64,000 nt of DNA from positions 26,073,232 through 26,137,231 of the forward strand of contig JADWOT020000001.1 in the NCBI GenBank assembly GCA_036345935.2, in the 5' to 3' direction. Positions within the stretch are counted from its first letter, which is position 1. Each line of letters begins with the position of its first letter. The notes below the pieces were generated by a model. That model searched no databases. It was not told where the DNA came from and saw only the letters and a list, made by a program, of their open reading frames with translations. The position numbers and the translations under genes were made by a program. The DNA comes from Taenia hydatigena. Its lineage: Eukaryota; Platyhelminthes; Cestoda; Cyclophyllidea; Taeniidae. Shown here piece by piece: positions 34,181 through 48,487 of the stretch.

Positions 34181-37100
34181 TAATGCTCTTGCTGAGGCAA
34201 GTGACAAATAAACTGCAATGGATACTTCGACATCCTCATGGTAACTCGAAACAGTACCACCGCAGAACAACAAATTCCCATTGGCATTAGTTCTCGTGCA
34301 TTGTTCCTGCACAACGTGTTTGTGAAAATACAGGCACCCAGACGCAAAGTGAAAATGGTAATAGCTGCTATGGCAGGATAACCCAAATTATTTGGCCTGA
34401 ACTTGCATGATATGGGCATGGGCTGTATGCGGATTAAACGAAGGCGGTGGCACGTGCCATTGAGTCTGCGATGCAAATTTATTACTGCATGTAGCTTTTC
34501 CTAGTTGGGTGTTTTTTGGTTTGGTGACAGCGTTTGGCCACCGCGCTCATTAGTTTAACACTTTTGGATTTTTTGCTCGTTTTTGGGGTCATGGTGCATT
34601 TTAGCAGGCACTGGAATCACCAGGCATGTCTTGAGGAGATCGGCAGCTGTGTTATCTGATGCCCACCATAATTGCGCGGAATGTAAGCGGAATATTTAAG
34701 CAAATGGATGATCATGCTATTCAATTTTGTGCAAAGTACAATGTGCTTTGCATTGTAAACGAAGTCATTTTAATTTACATTTATTACAGTCTTCTGTTGG
34801 CATTAAAACGATTAATACAATAACATATGGATGCCTATTACGATTTGCTTTGTTAACTTGATATCTAATTGGCTCCACAGAAAATGCTTCAACTACAAAG
34901 CGTCACATTTTGTATCAAATATTTTCCAATGTTTTGCCCTACCGAGTGACAGGAGAGCTGGCAATGTGCACCCACAGCTCTAAGGTGTGGTGGATCATAT
35001 GCGGTTTAAAAGAAACTTCAAAGAATACTACGACCAAAACAAAGTCACATCACTAAGTCCTTGTTTACGTAAATAATTTCTAATCCTGTTAGAAAGAGTT
35101 CGGTCGGATTGCATTTGAGAAACATACACGAATGAGCATTTGATGAGAGCTCATGCTTTCCAAGCGTGGGCCATAAAATTAAAGTGAAGCATAAAGTGTT
35201 ATGTCACAGAATTAGTGCATGGACCCTGTGAGGATTAAACAAATGCGCTGAGAAACAGATCTATCGCTGCATGTGACCTTTCCTGGTCGTGCGGCTTTCG
35301 ATTTGGCAACAGCATTTGATCGCCTTCTTCAAGCAAATTAAACCTCGGATATTTTTCGAAGGGTGGTGTGTACTTTGACAGGCCAACAAATATCCAGACA
35401 TGGATGAGGGAGATCGCACTGAATGTTCGCAAAATGCTCACGGAAAATTCCAGTAAAAGGATGCTAATACCATATTATTTGTTAGAAAACATAATGTGCC
35501 ATAGGTTGTGCACCAATGCATTATCCCGCACCTGCATTGCACTTCTGCAAGAAAGAGCTTAACAGGGCTGGATGTGGGAAATGTGCACGAATAAGTATTT
35601 GATAGAAACTGAATGCTTTGCTGATTGTAGAGCGCATGAAGGTTTCGGTGGGTCTAAGAATGGTAACAAAATACATGGTGCAGATCGGACCTTTGAGGAG
35701 CGAAGCAAAAGTGATGTTATAGATTTAGTGCTAGCTTTTTGTATTTACGCAATCAGAACAGTATGTTAAATACACAAAATGATTTTGTCTACTTATAAAG
35801 TGCTAGTAAAGCATTTAGAATGTAAGCCAGCTTCTTATTGAAAAATTGTTAAAAAGTTGTAAAGGTTAGTATGCGAATAAATTTTTAGGGGCCGTAATCG
35901 CCAAAATGGAGTAACAATGCTTTCGCTTAAACGTGTGGCAGGCGACCTGCGATAGACCACATGAGAGTCTCAAACATGACGGTCCCACTAGCATTAGCTC
36001 ACGCACATTGTTCTAACAATGATAAATCAAATTTGATTTTTATCTCTTCTGCTTACATGCACTCAAAACATTCGTTTTTTGCTTTATTGCCTAGGCTAGG
36101 CAATCAGTAGAACATCTAATCCAATTTGGAGCATGGTTAATGTCAGAGGGCGAAATGAGTTGGAATGAGTCTTGTTTATTTATTTCTGGGAATCTGATTG
36201 CAGTGGTCATGGCCTTGCCTTTGGGGCAGTAGATTCTAATGTATGATAATTATGGTTCCAGCAGGTCAAGCACGAATGCCTTGGTATAGTTCAGTTCAAT
36301 GGCCTTCATTAAATTGCTTTAAGCGAAATGAATTCTATGGTCCAAATTTCACTATCGCGACCGTTTCAGAAGTTCGCCGAGGCTTTGACTCGCCAACAGC
36401 CAAAGAATAACAATGTGTGTTGATGTTTGTATGAGGGGCAAAAGTTTGTGAATGAGGTCCGTCTAATTAATGAAACTGAAAATGATAGCAAGTTCTAAGT
36501 TGAAGCAACCTTGTAATAAGCCAGTGCCAAAAGCCAAATCGCCACGATGTAGTTTGAGCATTTTGAAAGACAACCTGTCGTAGAACCTTTGTTTCACGTG
36601 CCTCACATCGGGTGAAAGCGGAGCGAGGAAAAAGAACTTCCGCTTATAGTCTAACCTGCGTTTTTATTCTAGGACTTGTCGTTTCAAACGACGTCTTTCG
36701 TCTTTCTCGATTTGAATATTCCAACCTCGCGTATCTGCATCTGGAACTGCAGCTTGGAGGGAAGGTGGCTAGAGCTCTTTTGTCTGTATTTCTCAAGATT
36801 CTATACGTCCTTTGTCAGACGCATTCTTTCCAAGCCAAAGAACATGACCTGCAACTTCCCTTTCTTCTCCTGTCATTCAATTTACTGTTCGCCACACGTC
36901 CAATGGACGGAACAAATGTCTGACGTAAAAGCAAAATCTTTACATTTCAGCTCAGTTCCGCTCATTTTCAAATGACACTCAAAATCTATTTTTTGTAATA
37001 AATTATATGCAAAATTATTGTTGCGCACTGTAATGGGTCATGACATCATAAAATTCACTTCACGTGCATTATTCTGAAACATTTGATCCCGGAATATGCT

Positions 37101-37460
37101 GCGGATCAGGACCGGCAGATGCCAACACTCAGTTGAATGGTCTAGTAATTCAAGTTTTTCTAAATTGTACGACATGAGTGGAAATGATGTGCGGCTTGAA
37201 TGAAGAGTGAAATACGTGCCACACACTAGAATTCGTCCTTACATGTGACATTTCTTAGTCGTGTGATGCTTTGTTTGGTTGGCTACACACGGCCTCCCGA
37301 CTCGTGTGATTCAAAGCCAAGAGACTTGTTTGAAATTATGAAACTATTAGGCTTTTGCAAAAGGACCTCACGAACATCCAGACCTGAATGCAGAAAACCG
37401 AATGCTGCCACAAGTGAGTTCTACCACCTTACATGCAGGACTTTGGAAACCTAGCATATT
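34180..37460. repeat. Three diverged copies of a local repeat, with spacers
   Basis: Segments near 34290-34560, 35160-35420 and 37050-37300 share ordered anchors ('atgcggattaaac' type block, 'gcatgtgacctttcctggtcgtg' type block, 'tttggcaacagc' type block). A short dispersed repeat ('gtgacaggagagctgg') lies at 34951. The frame 36676-36975, which follows a pyrimidine-rich acceptor (36673), has gene-like composition but two overlapping frames are open, so I do not call it. Confidence 0.4.
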
Positions 37461-40400
37461 TCATGTATTGCCATTGTAAGCCTGTATGTCTAGTCAAAAG
37501 TGCATCGTCCATGAAAATAGGGATACCTTTTCCATGCGCTTGTCCAGATATAATGCCCATCTAGCACATGTAAAAGATCATCCTTTACCAGATGGAATCA
37601 TATTTTGCACAGGATCCGCTCAGGAGTTTTTGTTGAAAGGAGAGACACGTGAATCGTAGCTGCTGTGCTATAGCTACTAATGCATCCTATGATGGGTACA
37701 AAGAGGCTTCTGGAAAGTCAATAGTGCATCAATTCACACCCCACACTCTCTGCTTTAGCCATTCAATTTTTCATTTGTGAGTTTTGTTTGCTAAGATCAT
37801 GAGGATTTAATTTGGCGAGGATTATAAAAATTTGCCATATTTCTTTACTGTGGTCAACCGCGCCTTTGCTGTTGATCGAGGATAAATTGCTTCCCGTGAA
37901 ATTTTGTTTATTTGATGGTGCCATTTGTACTGTGAAACGTTTACATCGAGGTGATGCAGAAGACACGTTATTTTGGATTAGCGCACCGAGAAAGAGAATG
38001 GCGTGGTCATGTCTTTACCCTTGGAAGATTAGCTGCAGCGGCAGAGCCGCGATGCTCATATCTGTCCTCGAGTAGATCACCTTAATAACTCCAGCTAGGT
38101 AAACTGTCTTCGTATCAGCCGGAGTAACATGACCTTTTGAGCAAGAGCGTAATCGACATAAACCTTCAACATTTCTCAGCCGGTTTGCGGATGCTGAAGA
38201 CGAGTCAGCATTTGATATGCGTAGGACTGAGTTTAGGGTCACATTTGGGCTTCAAAAAACAAAATAATGTGAGCACATTTTGGGTTTTATCGAATTCCGC
38301 TGAAAATCGGATAGATATGGCAACTAACTAACCACTGCTGGAGTATCATTTGGTCATTAAAATCGAATATCTAGTGGATAAAATGCATCTTCTAGGGAAT
38401 ATCAATGTCAAAGGACGTCATGACCAAATCGGCCAAAGGTTAAATAACATCCATGTCAACGAAAGTAATCTTGGCGTTGATCTACGCACCAATATTGCAC
38501 AATCCATGCTTCTGCGCACCTTTTTATGACAATCTCGAAGGTTAGATTCAATATTAAGATTGATAACTGCATGCGAATTCACTGGTGCGACCCATCACAA
38601 AATGCACGCAGTGCGCAAAACCACGAAAGCTTTGTGGATTGCTAGGCTAAGGAAGACTAATAAAATTATCAAAATGTCATAAAATTGACAGGCGACAGAT
38701 AAAAAAGCTAAAATAGTGAAGCAGCATATTGCCAAACCATTTTAACTTTGTTTGAAAAGCGCTACTGGAAGAAGAGCTTATACTATACAGTAGCATGCGG
38801 TTCCATCAGTCGTTCTGCATTGAAAGTAGTCTACACACCACCAACTCTACTTCATGTTACTTAGCAGCATAGATTTTGACCTGTGAAGGTCCCGTACTAG
38901 TTATAATTTACTGCATGGCATGAGGTGAATTTGTAGCAGCTTGCCTCGCAAGCCATTGTGCTGTGTAGCATCAACGTCTTTTTCTGAATTTCCTTGCATA
39001 GCATTCGAAATGCTTCATCGATAGTTAGTGTAGATTAGTTTTGGTTTTCACAGCTGCCGTTAGAATTTGCAATGTAGAATTACGAAGCCTTAACTTTGCA
39101 GTTGTTTTTATTATGTGAGTGCAAACAATTTGTCGTTACTTATTGGCATCTTCCACTCACAGCTAACGCATCACATCTGGCTTTGGAACCCCAAATTTAC
39201 CCGATTGTGTGGATCACATGCGAGTTGTGCCCTCAAATCTTGTTGTGGTGACCTTAATTGGGCGTCGACGGAGACGCGTAATCGTCACACGTGGACGCCT
39301 CGAGGAAGGCATAAATCGCCCCCAGGTCGGAGGCATGCTCCTGTCAAACGCACTCATTCCCATTCGCAATAACTAAGGCACGAGGAAACTGGCCTATTTC
39401 CCCATTGGCTTGCCTACCTTCAATCCGCATTGACGGACAAACGTGGACGTGACCTATCACTCCCCTCTCCCCTTCGTGCCTATCGTGTGTGGTAAAACTA
39501 CGAATGCGCACAAACTACAGGCGTACTTCGCATTCAACATTTCCTTTGCATTTCAACGCCCACTATTGCCAGTTCCGAACTGGTGATGGAGATTACTTTG
39601 CATCCACTGCTTGATTTGCGATTTCGTTCTCTCCATTGTTTGGAGATTGGAGTCGCATTGCGAGATCGAGTGGCTTTCTCTTGTGTAAATGATGCGGTGG
39701 TAACAGACGATGAGTGTTGTTGTTTACCTGCATTACAGCCGTTAAATTCAACGACCGGACCGCGACTTTAAGCAATGCAGTTTTTCCAACACCTCTTCGT
39801 GTTGACTGAATATTCTGCGGCAGTGATGTGTGGTCAGGTGTCAGCCTTTCCACCACGTCCCATTGGCGTCCTCCCAAACCATTTGGTAGTGCAACATATG
39901 CAACTTTTAATTTATATATCTTACATTCTGTACACTTTACATGCAAAATGGCATTCAGTTTCGATTATCTGCTTGTGTTGATGGAGTTCTGTCCGGGCAT
40001 GTCTCTCCAGTTATTCTTCACTGGATTTCATTTTGCACATGTTTAAGAATGTGACCGAAACAAACATTCGGTTGTGCCAATCTTTGATCCGACACGGTTT
40101 ATAAATCTCGGTATGCCACAACATCTCATCTCGCACTTGGTAGAGTAAAATACTAAGAAAGAATTATGTAAAATGAATCTCATTATAAGCAAGGAATCCT
40201 CTTTATCCTTATAGCTAGCTGTCAAATTTGGCCGTTTGCCTCCCCATTGGCCATCTGCTTTTATTACTGTTACATAGTAATACATAGCGCAGTAAGTAAA
40301 TGCACTGCATGGCTTTATTGACAGACGTGCGCTCATTCCCTGCCTTTACCCATGCTTGTTCTACAGCATTTGTGTACCCAATGGATATGGCATTCACCAC

Positions 40401-40920
40401 AACTCATTTGGACTTAAGCGGTTACGCGCTAGTTGACACGTACCTAAGACTTTGATAAAGGACAACCAGTTCAACGGCACTGAAGCCATTGAGCTGGGCG
40501 ATTAATTGAAGTCACTAAGCAAACAACCGCACAACTGGAAAAATAACCGCATGTAGAAATAAATTATTTCCTTGATTGCACAGCATATGCCACTGTCCTC
40601 TTTCAAGCACACTGGATTCACACCAACATCAAAAATGCTAGGTGTAAGTAACCATGATTAACACGCCATGACAGCGAGTGCTATTATCTCACGAGACCTA
40701 GTAAGCCGCGATTTTAGAGGCAAGTTGATCCAGAACAATGCACTTTAGCCAATGTGGGTAATAGTTTGTTATTGTGCTGTGACATCCTTCGAAGTTACTT
40801 TGAAGTTGCTTGGTGAATTATTACAAGCCACATGGCTTTCATTTGCTTTAAAGAATGGAAAAATCTTCTTTGATAATTTCACACATGATTTCTGACATTT
40901 GTACTCTTCATATCAAAGAT
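37460..40920. other. Largely single-copy stretch, no gene recognised
   Basis: Least repetitive part of the window. Opposite-strand frames overlap at 39583-39771 (plus, 62 codons) and 39946-39593 (minus, 117 codons), within a relatively GC-rich section at about 39170-39900. This could be an exon or promoter of a conserved gene, but neither frame shows a motif I recognise or a convincing splice context. The frame 37812-38075 (87 codons) is also unsupported. Confidence 0.3.
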
Positions 40921-42100
40921 TCTTGACCTATATCGTCCATCTCATGGCATCGCTTTAGCAAAATTTATTACAGCTCAACGTCCTTAATTTTGCTTATCAG
41001 ATTTCGATGCCGTCCATATCGCTCTGCTATAAGACGGAGAGGTTTATGTCTACAGCGCATGATCCATGATCCAACCAGTTTATGACATGGTTTGTTTTCA
41101 AAATCAATCAATATGATCGCGTTCATTGATGTATATGGACATGTGAGGTGGTATTCTTGTTATTATACACCAAAAAACGTATCAGCCATGACGGCGCTTG
41201 CTGTGACATCATTATTTGACGCAAGAGCCTTTGCGTGATCAAATGAACGGAGAACTAAAGCAGCGTCTTTATTGCATTGCATTTGACTTAATGGGTCTCA
41301 CTTCCACCTCATTTGTACATGTAATAACCTCCGCAGGGTGCTATGCTTTGTCTTGGTTAAGCAGAGGACACATTACAAAGTTCTGCACGTTATAATCACT
41401 TCAATTTTTTTGCTCCAGCGCTGGATTTCCATTTAACTATATTTCCATATACTTGATCAACTGAAGAAGTATCAGCGTTAGAACTCGCGCATTTTGACAC
41501 GGGCACTGGGTTTGAGAGAAGCCTGCTAATGTGCCATTCTTTATTCATGCAAGCCTAATAGCATTTGAAGAAACGCAGAGTGGACGCGGGTGCTCAATTT
41601 AGTTAGTAGTGAAAACTGAAAATCTTGTTGCATATGACCTAACTTCTACCTCTTCAATGGAATTATTTAGTAATGACATTACGAATGTTAAACTTTGTCA
41701 TCTTCCTCTTTGTTTACTTAAATTAAGCAGTCAGCTAGCTGCTGCGTACCACTGGTGTGTATGCACGAATCTGCTAATAGCCCGCATGATCTTTGCGTAA
41801 CAAGTGGCAAGATGTAGTCAGGAATGCTTGTGAGCTTGTTGGCTCAGAGCCAAGTATTCGAAAACGGCAAAATTCAGCAACAATGATTTGCAGCAGTCCG
41901 AAGGCCATGCAGCAATTATATTGATTCCCAAACTCCATTATATCCGGCACCGCCTTCTCTTAAGCCATATATGCCCACATCCTTATTATGGCGTCGAAGC
42001 ACAATAAACCTCAATCATCACGCCGTGATTACGGGTGGTGTTTTCTATTAGTAATATCTCTCAAGCTGAGTGGTCCGACAATGCCTTCTGCTTAAAGGCA
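40920..42100. other. Spacer with a copy of the 3600 repeat
   Basis: Positions 40930-41220 match 3600-3830 in direct orientation. A short dispersed repeat is near 40740-40860. No gene recognised. Confidence 0.45.
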
Positions 42101-44275
42101 ATGACAAACGGCGGCGTGACGTGGATGCATTTGCTTCTCAACAAAAGCTTTTGGATCTTCGAGCATTAAATTTGCCAGTTTTGTCAATCAACCTACCTGT
42201 CAAAATGATAATTAATCATTATATGGCTAAAAATCGGGTTGTTGTAAATCATAATCCCCTGATGCATCTAAGGATGTCTAGTTGCTCTTCATGATCAGGT
42301 GTGTTCAGCTCTATAACAGATTTGGCACTGCAAGCACGGAGATGCAGATTATTTTTACAAAGGCTTCCCAACCAACTCACCACTCTGATTGCATGTCGTT
42401 ACAAATTGCAAGCCTAAAGTTTGAGTCTCTCCGCATTGAAGTGTTTATTGTTTAATCCCTGTTCGCCATTGCCTATTTTTAGTCTGAATGGCAGTGCAGC
42501 TAACAAATTTTGACAGAATACATGCAAGCTTTCGTTCCTGTAATGTCCATTTATGGGAAAAGCTAAATTTGCACGGAAGGTCATGGCTTGAAATCCGACT
42601 TATTGCGTGACAGAATTAGCCATGGCATATTGTTGAAGGTGCTGGTTGGGCGCGCCTTACCATCGTCAGTTAAACCACAACGTCAAACAATGCATGTACA
42701 ACGCCTTCTGGTATGCTTAAGTTGCAGTTGACTACGTGCTTGCTCTTGAAAAACAAGGCATATATATCGCGACATGCCAGTACTGATTTGTGTCATCAGA
42801 CACCTAATGTTATGTCAAAGCTGCCAAAATTTTAAACAGAAAATGATTCTACCTTGTAACATAAGGCTAATGAAAAGGCGTCTTTATCAATTAGGCAATG
42901 CAAGCCATGATCTTTTAACGGTCTTGTTGTTTTCCTATGATTTTTCGAAAGTTTGAATCTGGGGTTCATTGCATGCAGATCAGCATGCAGTAGGCAATCC
43001 TTTGTTTAAATGGTGTGTATAACCAAGCAGCCCAAAGGCAAGTTGACGATTTAAGTCATGCAACACTAAATCGACATCGATTGTGGAGTCATTGTGCAAA
43101 AATTTGGCCAAAAGTAGTGGAATTTAGTAAGAGGACAGCAATAGAGAAAGGCCCGCACATGGTAATTGATTGAAGCCATGGTGTATTGAAGAGTTGCGTG
43201 GTGACGAATGCATGGCCTCAACTGTGTCTTAATGGCTAACGAGCTCCGTGAATTGTGTGTAGACGTATGCATAAGCAGAAAATGGAGCGATGCAGGTTTA
43301 CGGATTAATGCAGAACAATATATGTCTGTGACAGATTTTTGCGGAAATTTTGGCGTGTCGCATTTAAGTACCAATGTTTCGAAATCTGAGAGGCTCCCAT
43401 TGATAAGGCTTTACTGCTCTTACACTTCTACTACTAGTATGCAAGGAACGCCATGCACATTAGTAGCCGTCTCATTGTAATTTCAACGCGTCAAGTTTAG
43501 CATTCTCTTCAATTGAAATTGAAAACTTGTAAAATAATTTGCTAGTACATGAGTGTCACGGGTTTGGAAGATGATGACTTTGTTAATTTCAAACCACCCA
43601 TCGGTCACAATTCTTCAAATTTCCAAACTGGTTTTCTCCTAATTGTCTGCCTTTAGCAGAAGGCAGCGGAAATGGCGCCCGTTTAGAACTCACTATGAAG
43701 CAAACTTGGCTTAGCTCACAAGGCGATCCACTAATTCCTGTCTGCTGAGAAAGTCTTTTTAAGATTTCCTCCATCCACACTATGAAGGCCAGTACAGATG
43801 GTGCACATTTTGCGGCACAATGAGACATCGGCCAAAGACTGCAGATTAGTGGTGTGCTTGCTGAGTATCAACTTCCGACGAAACGCAACATAAGAAGAGA
43901 AAGGTTAGTTAACACAGGAGGTTCAAAGTAAGCCTTTTACCCACGAATTGACCTTTTTCAAATCACCGAAGTCAGTTAATATGTAGGTGGCCTTATTTCC
44001 AGACAGGTTGGGACCAGATAGTGGCGACTTCGCAACCAACAGTATCAGCGCAGGATGCTGGTACAATGACAAATTGTCTCTTTGGAGACGATGAGAGCGG
44101 CGACCTACCTCGGAGCACAGTGACATTCATTAACAGCACCACAATATGTCAAGTAATTAATCTAATGGCAAACATATCGACAGAGACTTGACGATCTAAT
44201 TCAACTGCAAGAAGACACGGTCCCAGGACTAGATCGTCGCCAAACACAAACACTGAATGAGAGGTGTGGAAACAC
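42100..44275 (+). repeat. Segmental duplication R1, copy 2
   Basis: Direct copy of 1-2425, ending in the coiled-coil-type relic at 44007-44264 (acceptor CAG at 44004-44006; shared in-frame TGA at 44067-44069). No intact gene. Confidence 0.75.
44007..44264 (+). pseudogene. Coiled-coil-type exon relic, copy 3
   Basis: Reads LDDLIQLQEDTVPGLDRRQ near its end, in the same frame as 2159-2419, with several stops including the shared TGA at 44067. It joins directly to the R4 arm starting at about 44280. Confidence 0.45.
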
Positions 44276-44279
44276 GAAG

Positions 44280-45610
44280 GTCTGCCTGTTGCGTTGGCCC
44301 TAATTTCTATTCACTGATGTATAGGTTCCATTCAGCACAATTCCCCTCTACTTAGTCCACACAAGTAAATTAACATAGAGAGCGTGTCTGCTTGGCCAAA
44401 TAGCTCGCTTTCCGAGCTTGCTTGCCACTGTGCCATTCCGAGTTGATGCGGAAATAAATAATACCTAGGAAAGACATGGACAGGAAGGATGCAAACTTTT
44501 TTATAGCGAAGGCCATAAATGTTGGTGTACACTGACTGAAACATAAGCGATGTCACAGCTGATGCCTCGTAGACAGCATATTGTAATTGTATATTTTGCT
44601 TTGCACTAAAAGCTTCTTCTTTGTAAAAATTAGGATGACCATTCTCATGCACCTGGTCGAAGTGATGGACAGTTCATAGGAGAGAGATATTCTTTGCAAA
44701 TTGTCTCGTCTTGCGTCAGAGCGTTTTTAATATTCTGCTCAAAAGAGTAAGAGGTGAGCTGTTGCTGTGTATACGGAGATGCAACCTGCGATAGATCAGA
44801 TGATAGCATCAAAAAAATTTTAAAATATACTGCGACGAATAAAGTGCAGCAACCTATATCCGCTTTAGTCATTAGCATAACATCGGTAAGCATAAACTGA
44901 AAAGGCCTTGATTATAAGGATACCATCAAATCAGATTTCTAGCCATTACCGCCAGTTTCTTTGTTCTTTTAGGATCTTAGATTCTATGTCAACGAAGTCT
45001 CAAACGGCAGACCTAAATAAAGGAGATTAGATGCTGTGTCAAGAAAATTCCGCAAATTTATGCAAAATACTAATGAATATTTTCAAACAAGACCAGCACG
45101 TAGACCAACAAGACTATATGGCTATTTCATACACAATCTAACATGCTTTGGGTTGCCCATCAATTAAAATAATTATCATAATTGGAATTTGGCAATTGCA
45201 TCAAAACCACTTATTCGTGAAAGTATGGATGCTTTCCACTATACACTTAGTTGAATGCAACACCTAGATAGCGGATCACAATAGAGTCTTTGACACTCAA
45301 TCACGTTTTCTTTAGGGCCTTAACAATGTTTATGCTCTACCAAGTGACAAGAGATCTGTTGAGCCATACCGACAGCTTAGAACTGTGATGGATCAGACTA
45401 CAAAATGAGAGATACTTCAAAGGTTTGTACGACGAAAGCAAGGTCACAATGCTGACTGTCTGCTGAAAATGTTGTTTTCAACACTTGTAGAATAAGTTTT
45501 AGTGGAGCTTGATTGGAGTTAAACACGCGAAAACACAATCGCAACAATAAGCGGCTGATGGGAGCAAATGGATTGCCAGTGGTGGGTGCAGAGAAATGCA
45601 TCATAGAGAA
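44280..45610 (-). repeat. Inverted duplication R4, right arm
   Basis: The reverse complement matches 9770-10830; the extra 44290-44560 piece also matches 32560-32790 inverted. The minus frame 44893-44645 (reading SYSFEQNIKNALTQDE) is the open counterpart of the decayed 10615-10710 segment, and continues after a short break into the 44652-44332 frame. Together they look like a partial, disrupted coding region of an unidentified protein. Confidence 0.65.
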
Positions 45611-46080
45611 GGCACATTTTGATGCTCCTTCAAATACTCTACTAAGTAAAGCCTACTTAGCGCGACGAGGAAGAGAAGATATTCTTGAAGGACTCCAGCC
45701 ACTTCTAACCAGTCGCAGTTCGCTTGCGTAGATTTTACTGAAGAGCCATTAATAACCGTGTCCTTTGGCGGCCTATTGAGCTGAAGTGGATATTTGCGCC
45801 AACGCAATGTTCGCTTGCGCAAAGTCATTAGGTTCAAGAAGCATTTGCATTGACGGTGGAATACATAAGCCAAGTACAATTATTTGCAATAACCTAATGT
45901 TGCGAAAGCAACTTGGTAATGTAGTGATGGTAGAAAATTAGATAGATAGATTAATATGGAAGGCCAAGTGAGCAGCAAATGATGAAACGTGTGCGTGATT
46001 TTATCAAGAGAGTCCTTTCAGTGCCAAAATCAAACATGTGCTAAGTTGGCTGTTGTGGATGAGCCAAAGACATGAACTTC
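45610..46080. other. Spacer, no gene recognised
   Basis: The frames at 45513-45731 (plus) and 45879-45601 (minus) overlap antiparallel and have no paralogue here. Confidence 0.4.
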
Positions 46081-47020
46081 TATGCGTCATGCGAAGCGGT
46101 CAAAGATAACTTTGTGATCGTCACGATGAAAACAAAGTCTCAACTTCATTAGTCTAGCTGCAATCTTCAAAGTGACTTCGGCATCACTACAAATAGCACG
46201 CGCACCACTTCGCACACAGTCCAAAGGATTATTGCTTACACCAATATGCTATGGTGAAGTTTCGGACGACTTGAAGACAAGACAGCAGCAAGTTTGGTCG
46301 CAAAGGACGTAAGGCGTCGTGCTATATGCTATTTATTTAGCGCCGTTTATTAGATTCAAAATGCATACAAATACGTGCTGAAAACGACCCCGCCATTATG
46401 AGGAGGTGCACAGCGTAAGGGATTGGTGTAGGCACATCTTCCTTACCTCAGGAACAGCGCACGCTGAGGTGGAGTCATGATGCATGCCGTTGTCTTGCTG
46501 CACGAATGTTTTTGCTCACATCAGCATGACAGACTACCACTACCTTGCCAGTTGCAAGTAAGTGAACATCTGCAGACGAGCATAGTGAGCACACGTAGTG
46601 AAGCAGGTGAGTCTTGATGCTTCCGACTTTGGGCATCGCAGTAAAAATTAGAGACTTGATAACTTGGAAGAAGTAGTGCCGTTTAGATCACCTGATAATG
46701 CCTCCGTTGCATTAGAAAACCAAGTCGACATGCCAAACTCGTGTTGTCTGGCTTTATTCTAGTGTGTTGGCCAGTGCGCAAGCATGGCGGATTTGATACA
46801 AATTAGATTTGAGAGTTCCAATAAGCGAGAGAATGATTAGAAACGCTACGAAACGCTATCGTAACTATCACACGTTCTCTCTGACATGTGGTTGCAGTGG
46901 TGAGAGTAGCCAATATCCACAACCTAGCCGCCACGCGCAGCATGAAGGGGAAGTTTGGCACGACCTATCCAGCCTATGATAACACGGACTCATTCAAGCA
47001 TAGCAGAGCAATCGTATGTG
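46080..47020 (-). repeat. Inverted repeat R10, right arm
   Basis: Positions 46239-46613 are identical to the reverse complement of 31984-32358. The flanks carry scattered differences, including a 10-nt tandem insertion near 46847 that breaks the frame seen at 31487-31885. Confidence 0.85.
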
Positions 47021-48340
47021 GTAAAGGGAATATTGCACATTGAATGTTCTTTCGTATGCAAGAACACGCAAAGTGGAATGGCGGTGTGTTCGACAGTGAA
47101 GTTAAATAAATCCTCCTGAGGTGGCTTAATGAGAGATACAGACTGCTTGTTCACTTATTCGAATCATCTTTTGTCTCCAAATATTAAGCCTGGTCTTAAA
47201 ATGCAGGCATCTGATCAGTTGTCCACCTTGTCTCTCTAGATTCTTGCGAAACTCACATGAAAGCGATTTTTTAGATGATTCCAATGTACCCTATTTAGCG
47301 ATACAATACTTTATGTATTGTTGGTGGAACAACAAGGTAATACGCAGTTGATGAATGTGAATAGGGCAAAACTTCTTAATTCTATGTAAATTTCATAAAG
47401 ATTTTGCACAAACCTCCCACTCAATTGAGTGCCAGTTGAGGCGTCAAATGGTGGGTTCAGAGAAGCTTCTAAGAATGCCACAGTGAACCAAAGTTACTCC
47501 TCTGGCTATGTGGTTCAGCCAAGAATTTCACCTTATTAAATGTGAATTAGAGTGACCAGTTCAGGACTTCTTTGAAGGGATATAAGACCATGCAAATTTT
47601 TGGGGATGTGCAGGTGATAGGAACCCGGTGCCTTGTCGGCTCTAGGTTTCACAGGCATCCAACATGCAGTAGTTGCGATTCGACCAAAAGTTATAACACC
47701 TAAAGTTATAGTAATCAAAATCTCGAAGATCGGAACACGGCTTGAGCAGCCTTTGAATATTATGTCTAGCTTTTGCCATTTAAAAGAGCAAGGTGAGTGA
47801 GGAGGAAAGGTGTCTCTAGTCAATCCAGCCATTTAATTGCTTCATGTGCAAATTTAATTAGGAGGAACAGCTCCTTGGTCACTTACTCAATGGCCACGTG
47901 CAGACGCGTATTGTGTGGCTTATGAATTCAAAGAATTGCCATGAGCTCGCTAGGATGGCATGTTAAGGCAGACCAAACTGGCTCAATTTGTATGATAAGG
48001 GAGTGGACAATATGTAGCTTAAAAAAGCAGTGCTACATGCCATGCTCTCCGAGATGTGATCTTATTACTGCAAATGGCATCATCCAGTCGTGTGATCCAC
48101 CAATTCGTGACTACAAATGTTTGCTGCTTACCGAGGTCTTTGGCGTGTGTGTGTGTATCAACAATCTCACGATAATCCATGCCATGCTGAAGGAGACTGA
48201 AAGCTCCATCAGCGAACCCCTTCCACCGTTATGAATGATAAGCGATTGTAAGGAATTTTAAAGAAAACATGCGCATTCGCATTTGACATAAATAGGGCCT
48301 TTTTGCACCTCAATGATAATATGCTTGAAGGTTGAAGTTG
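47020..48340. other. Intergenic upstream of gene C
   Basis: No gene recognised. Frames of 98 codons (47832-47536 minus) and 97 codons (47941-48234 plus) lack motifs and paralogues. A short GT tract is at about 48147-48158. Confidence 0.4.
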
Positions 48341-48448
48341 AGTCCGCCCGCGCAACCCATCACGGATTGTGCAATGTGGGCACAGCAAGGGTGCATTTTC
48401 AATCAGCACCAAGGCGTCCCATAGGCTCATTTGAATGTAGCCCATTGC

Positions 48449-48455
48449 TATAAAA
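48449..48455 (+). promoter_or_regulatory. TATA box of gene C
   Basis: TATAAAA, about 33 nt before the ATG at 48488, followed by the family block 'gatttgtgagga'. Confidence 0.65.
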
Positions 48456-48487
48456 GCGTTATGATTTGTGAGGACAAACCATTCACC

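Noticed and set aside
39593..39946. 117-codon minus frame in a single-copy region
   Set aside because: No motif, no splice context, and a plus-strand frame is open across part of the same bases.
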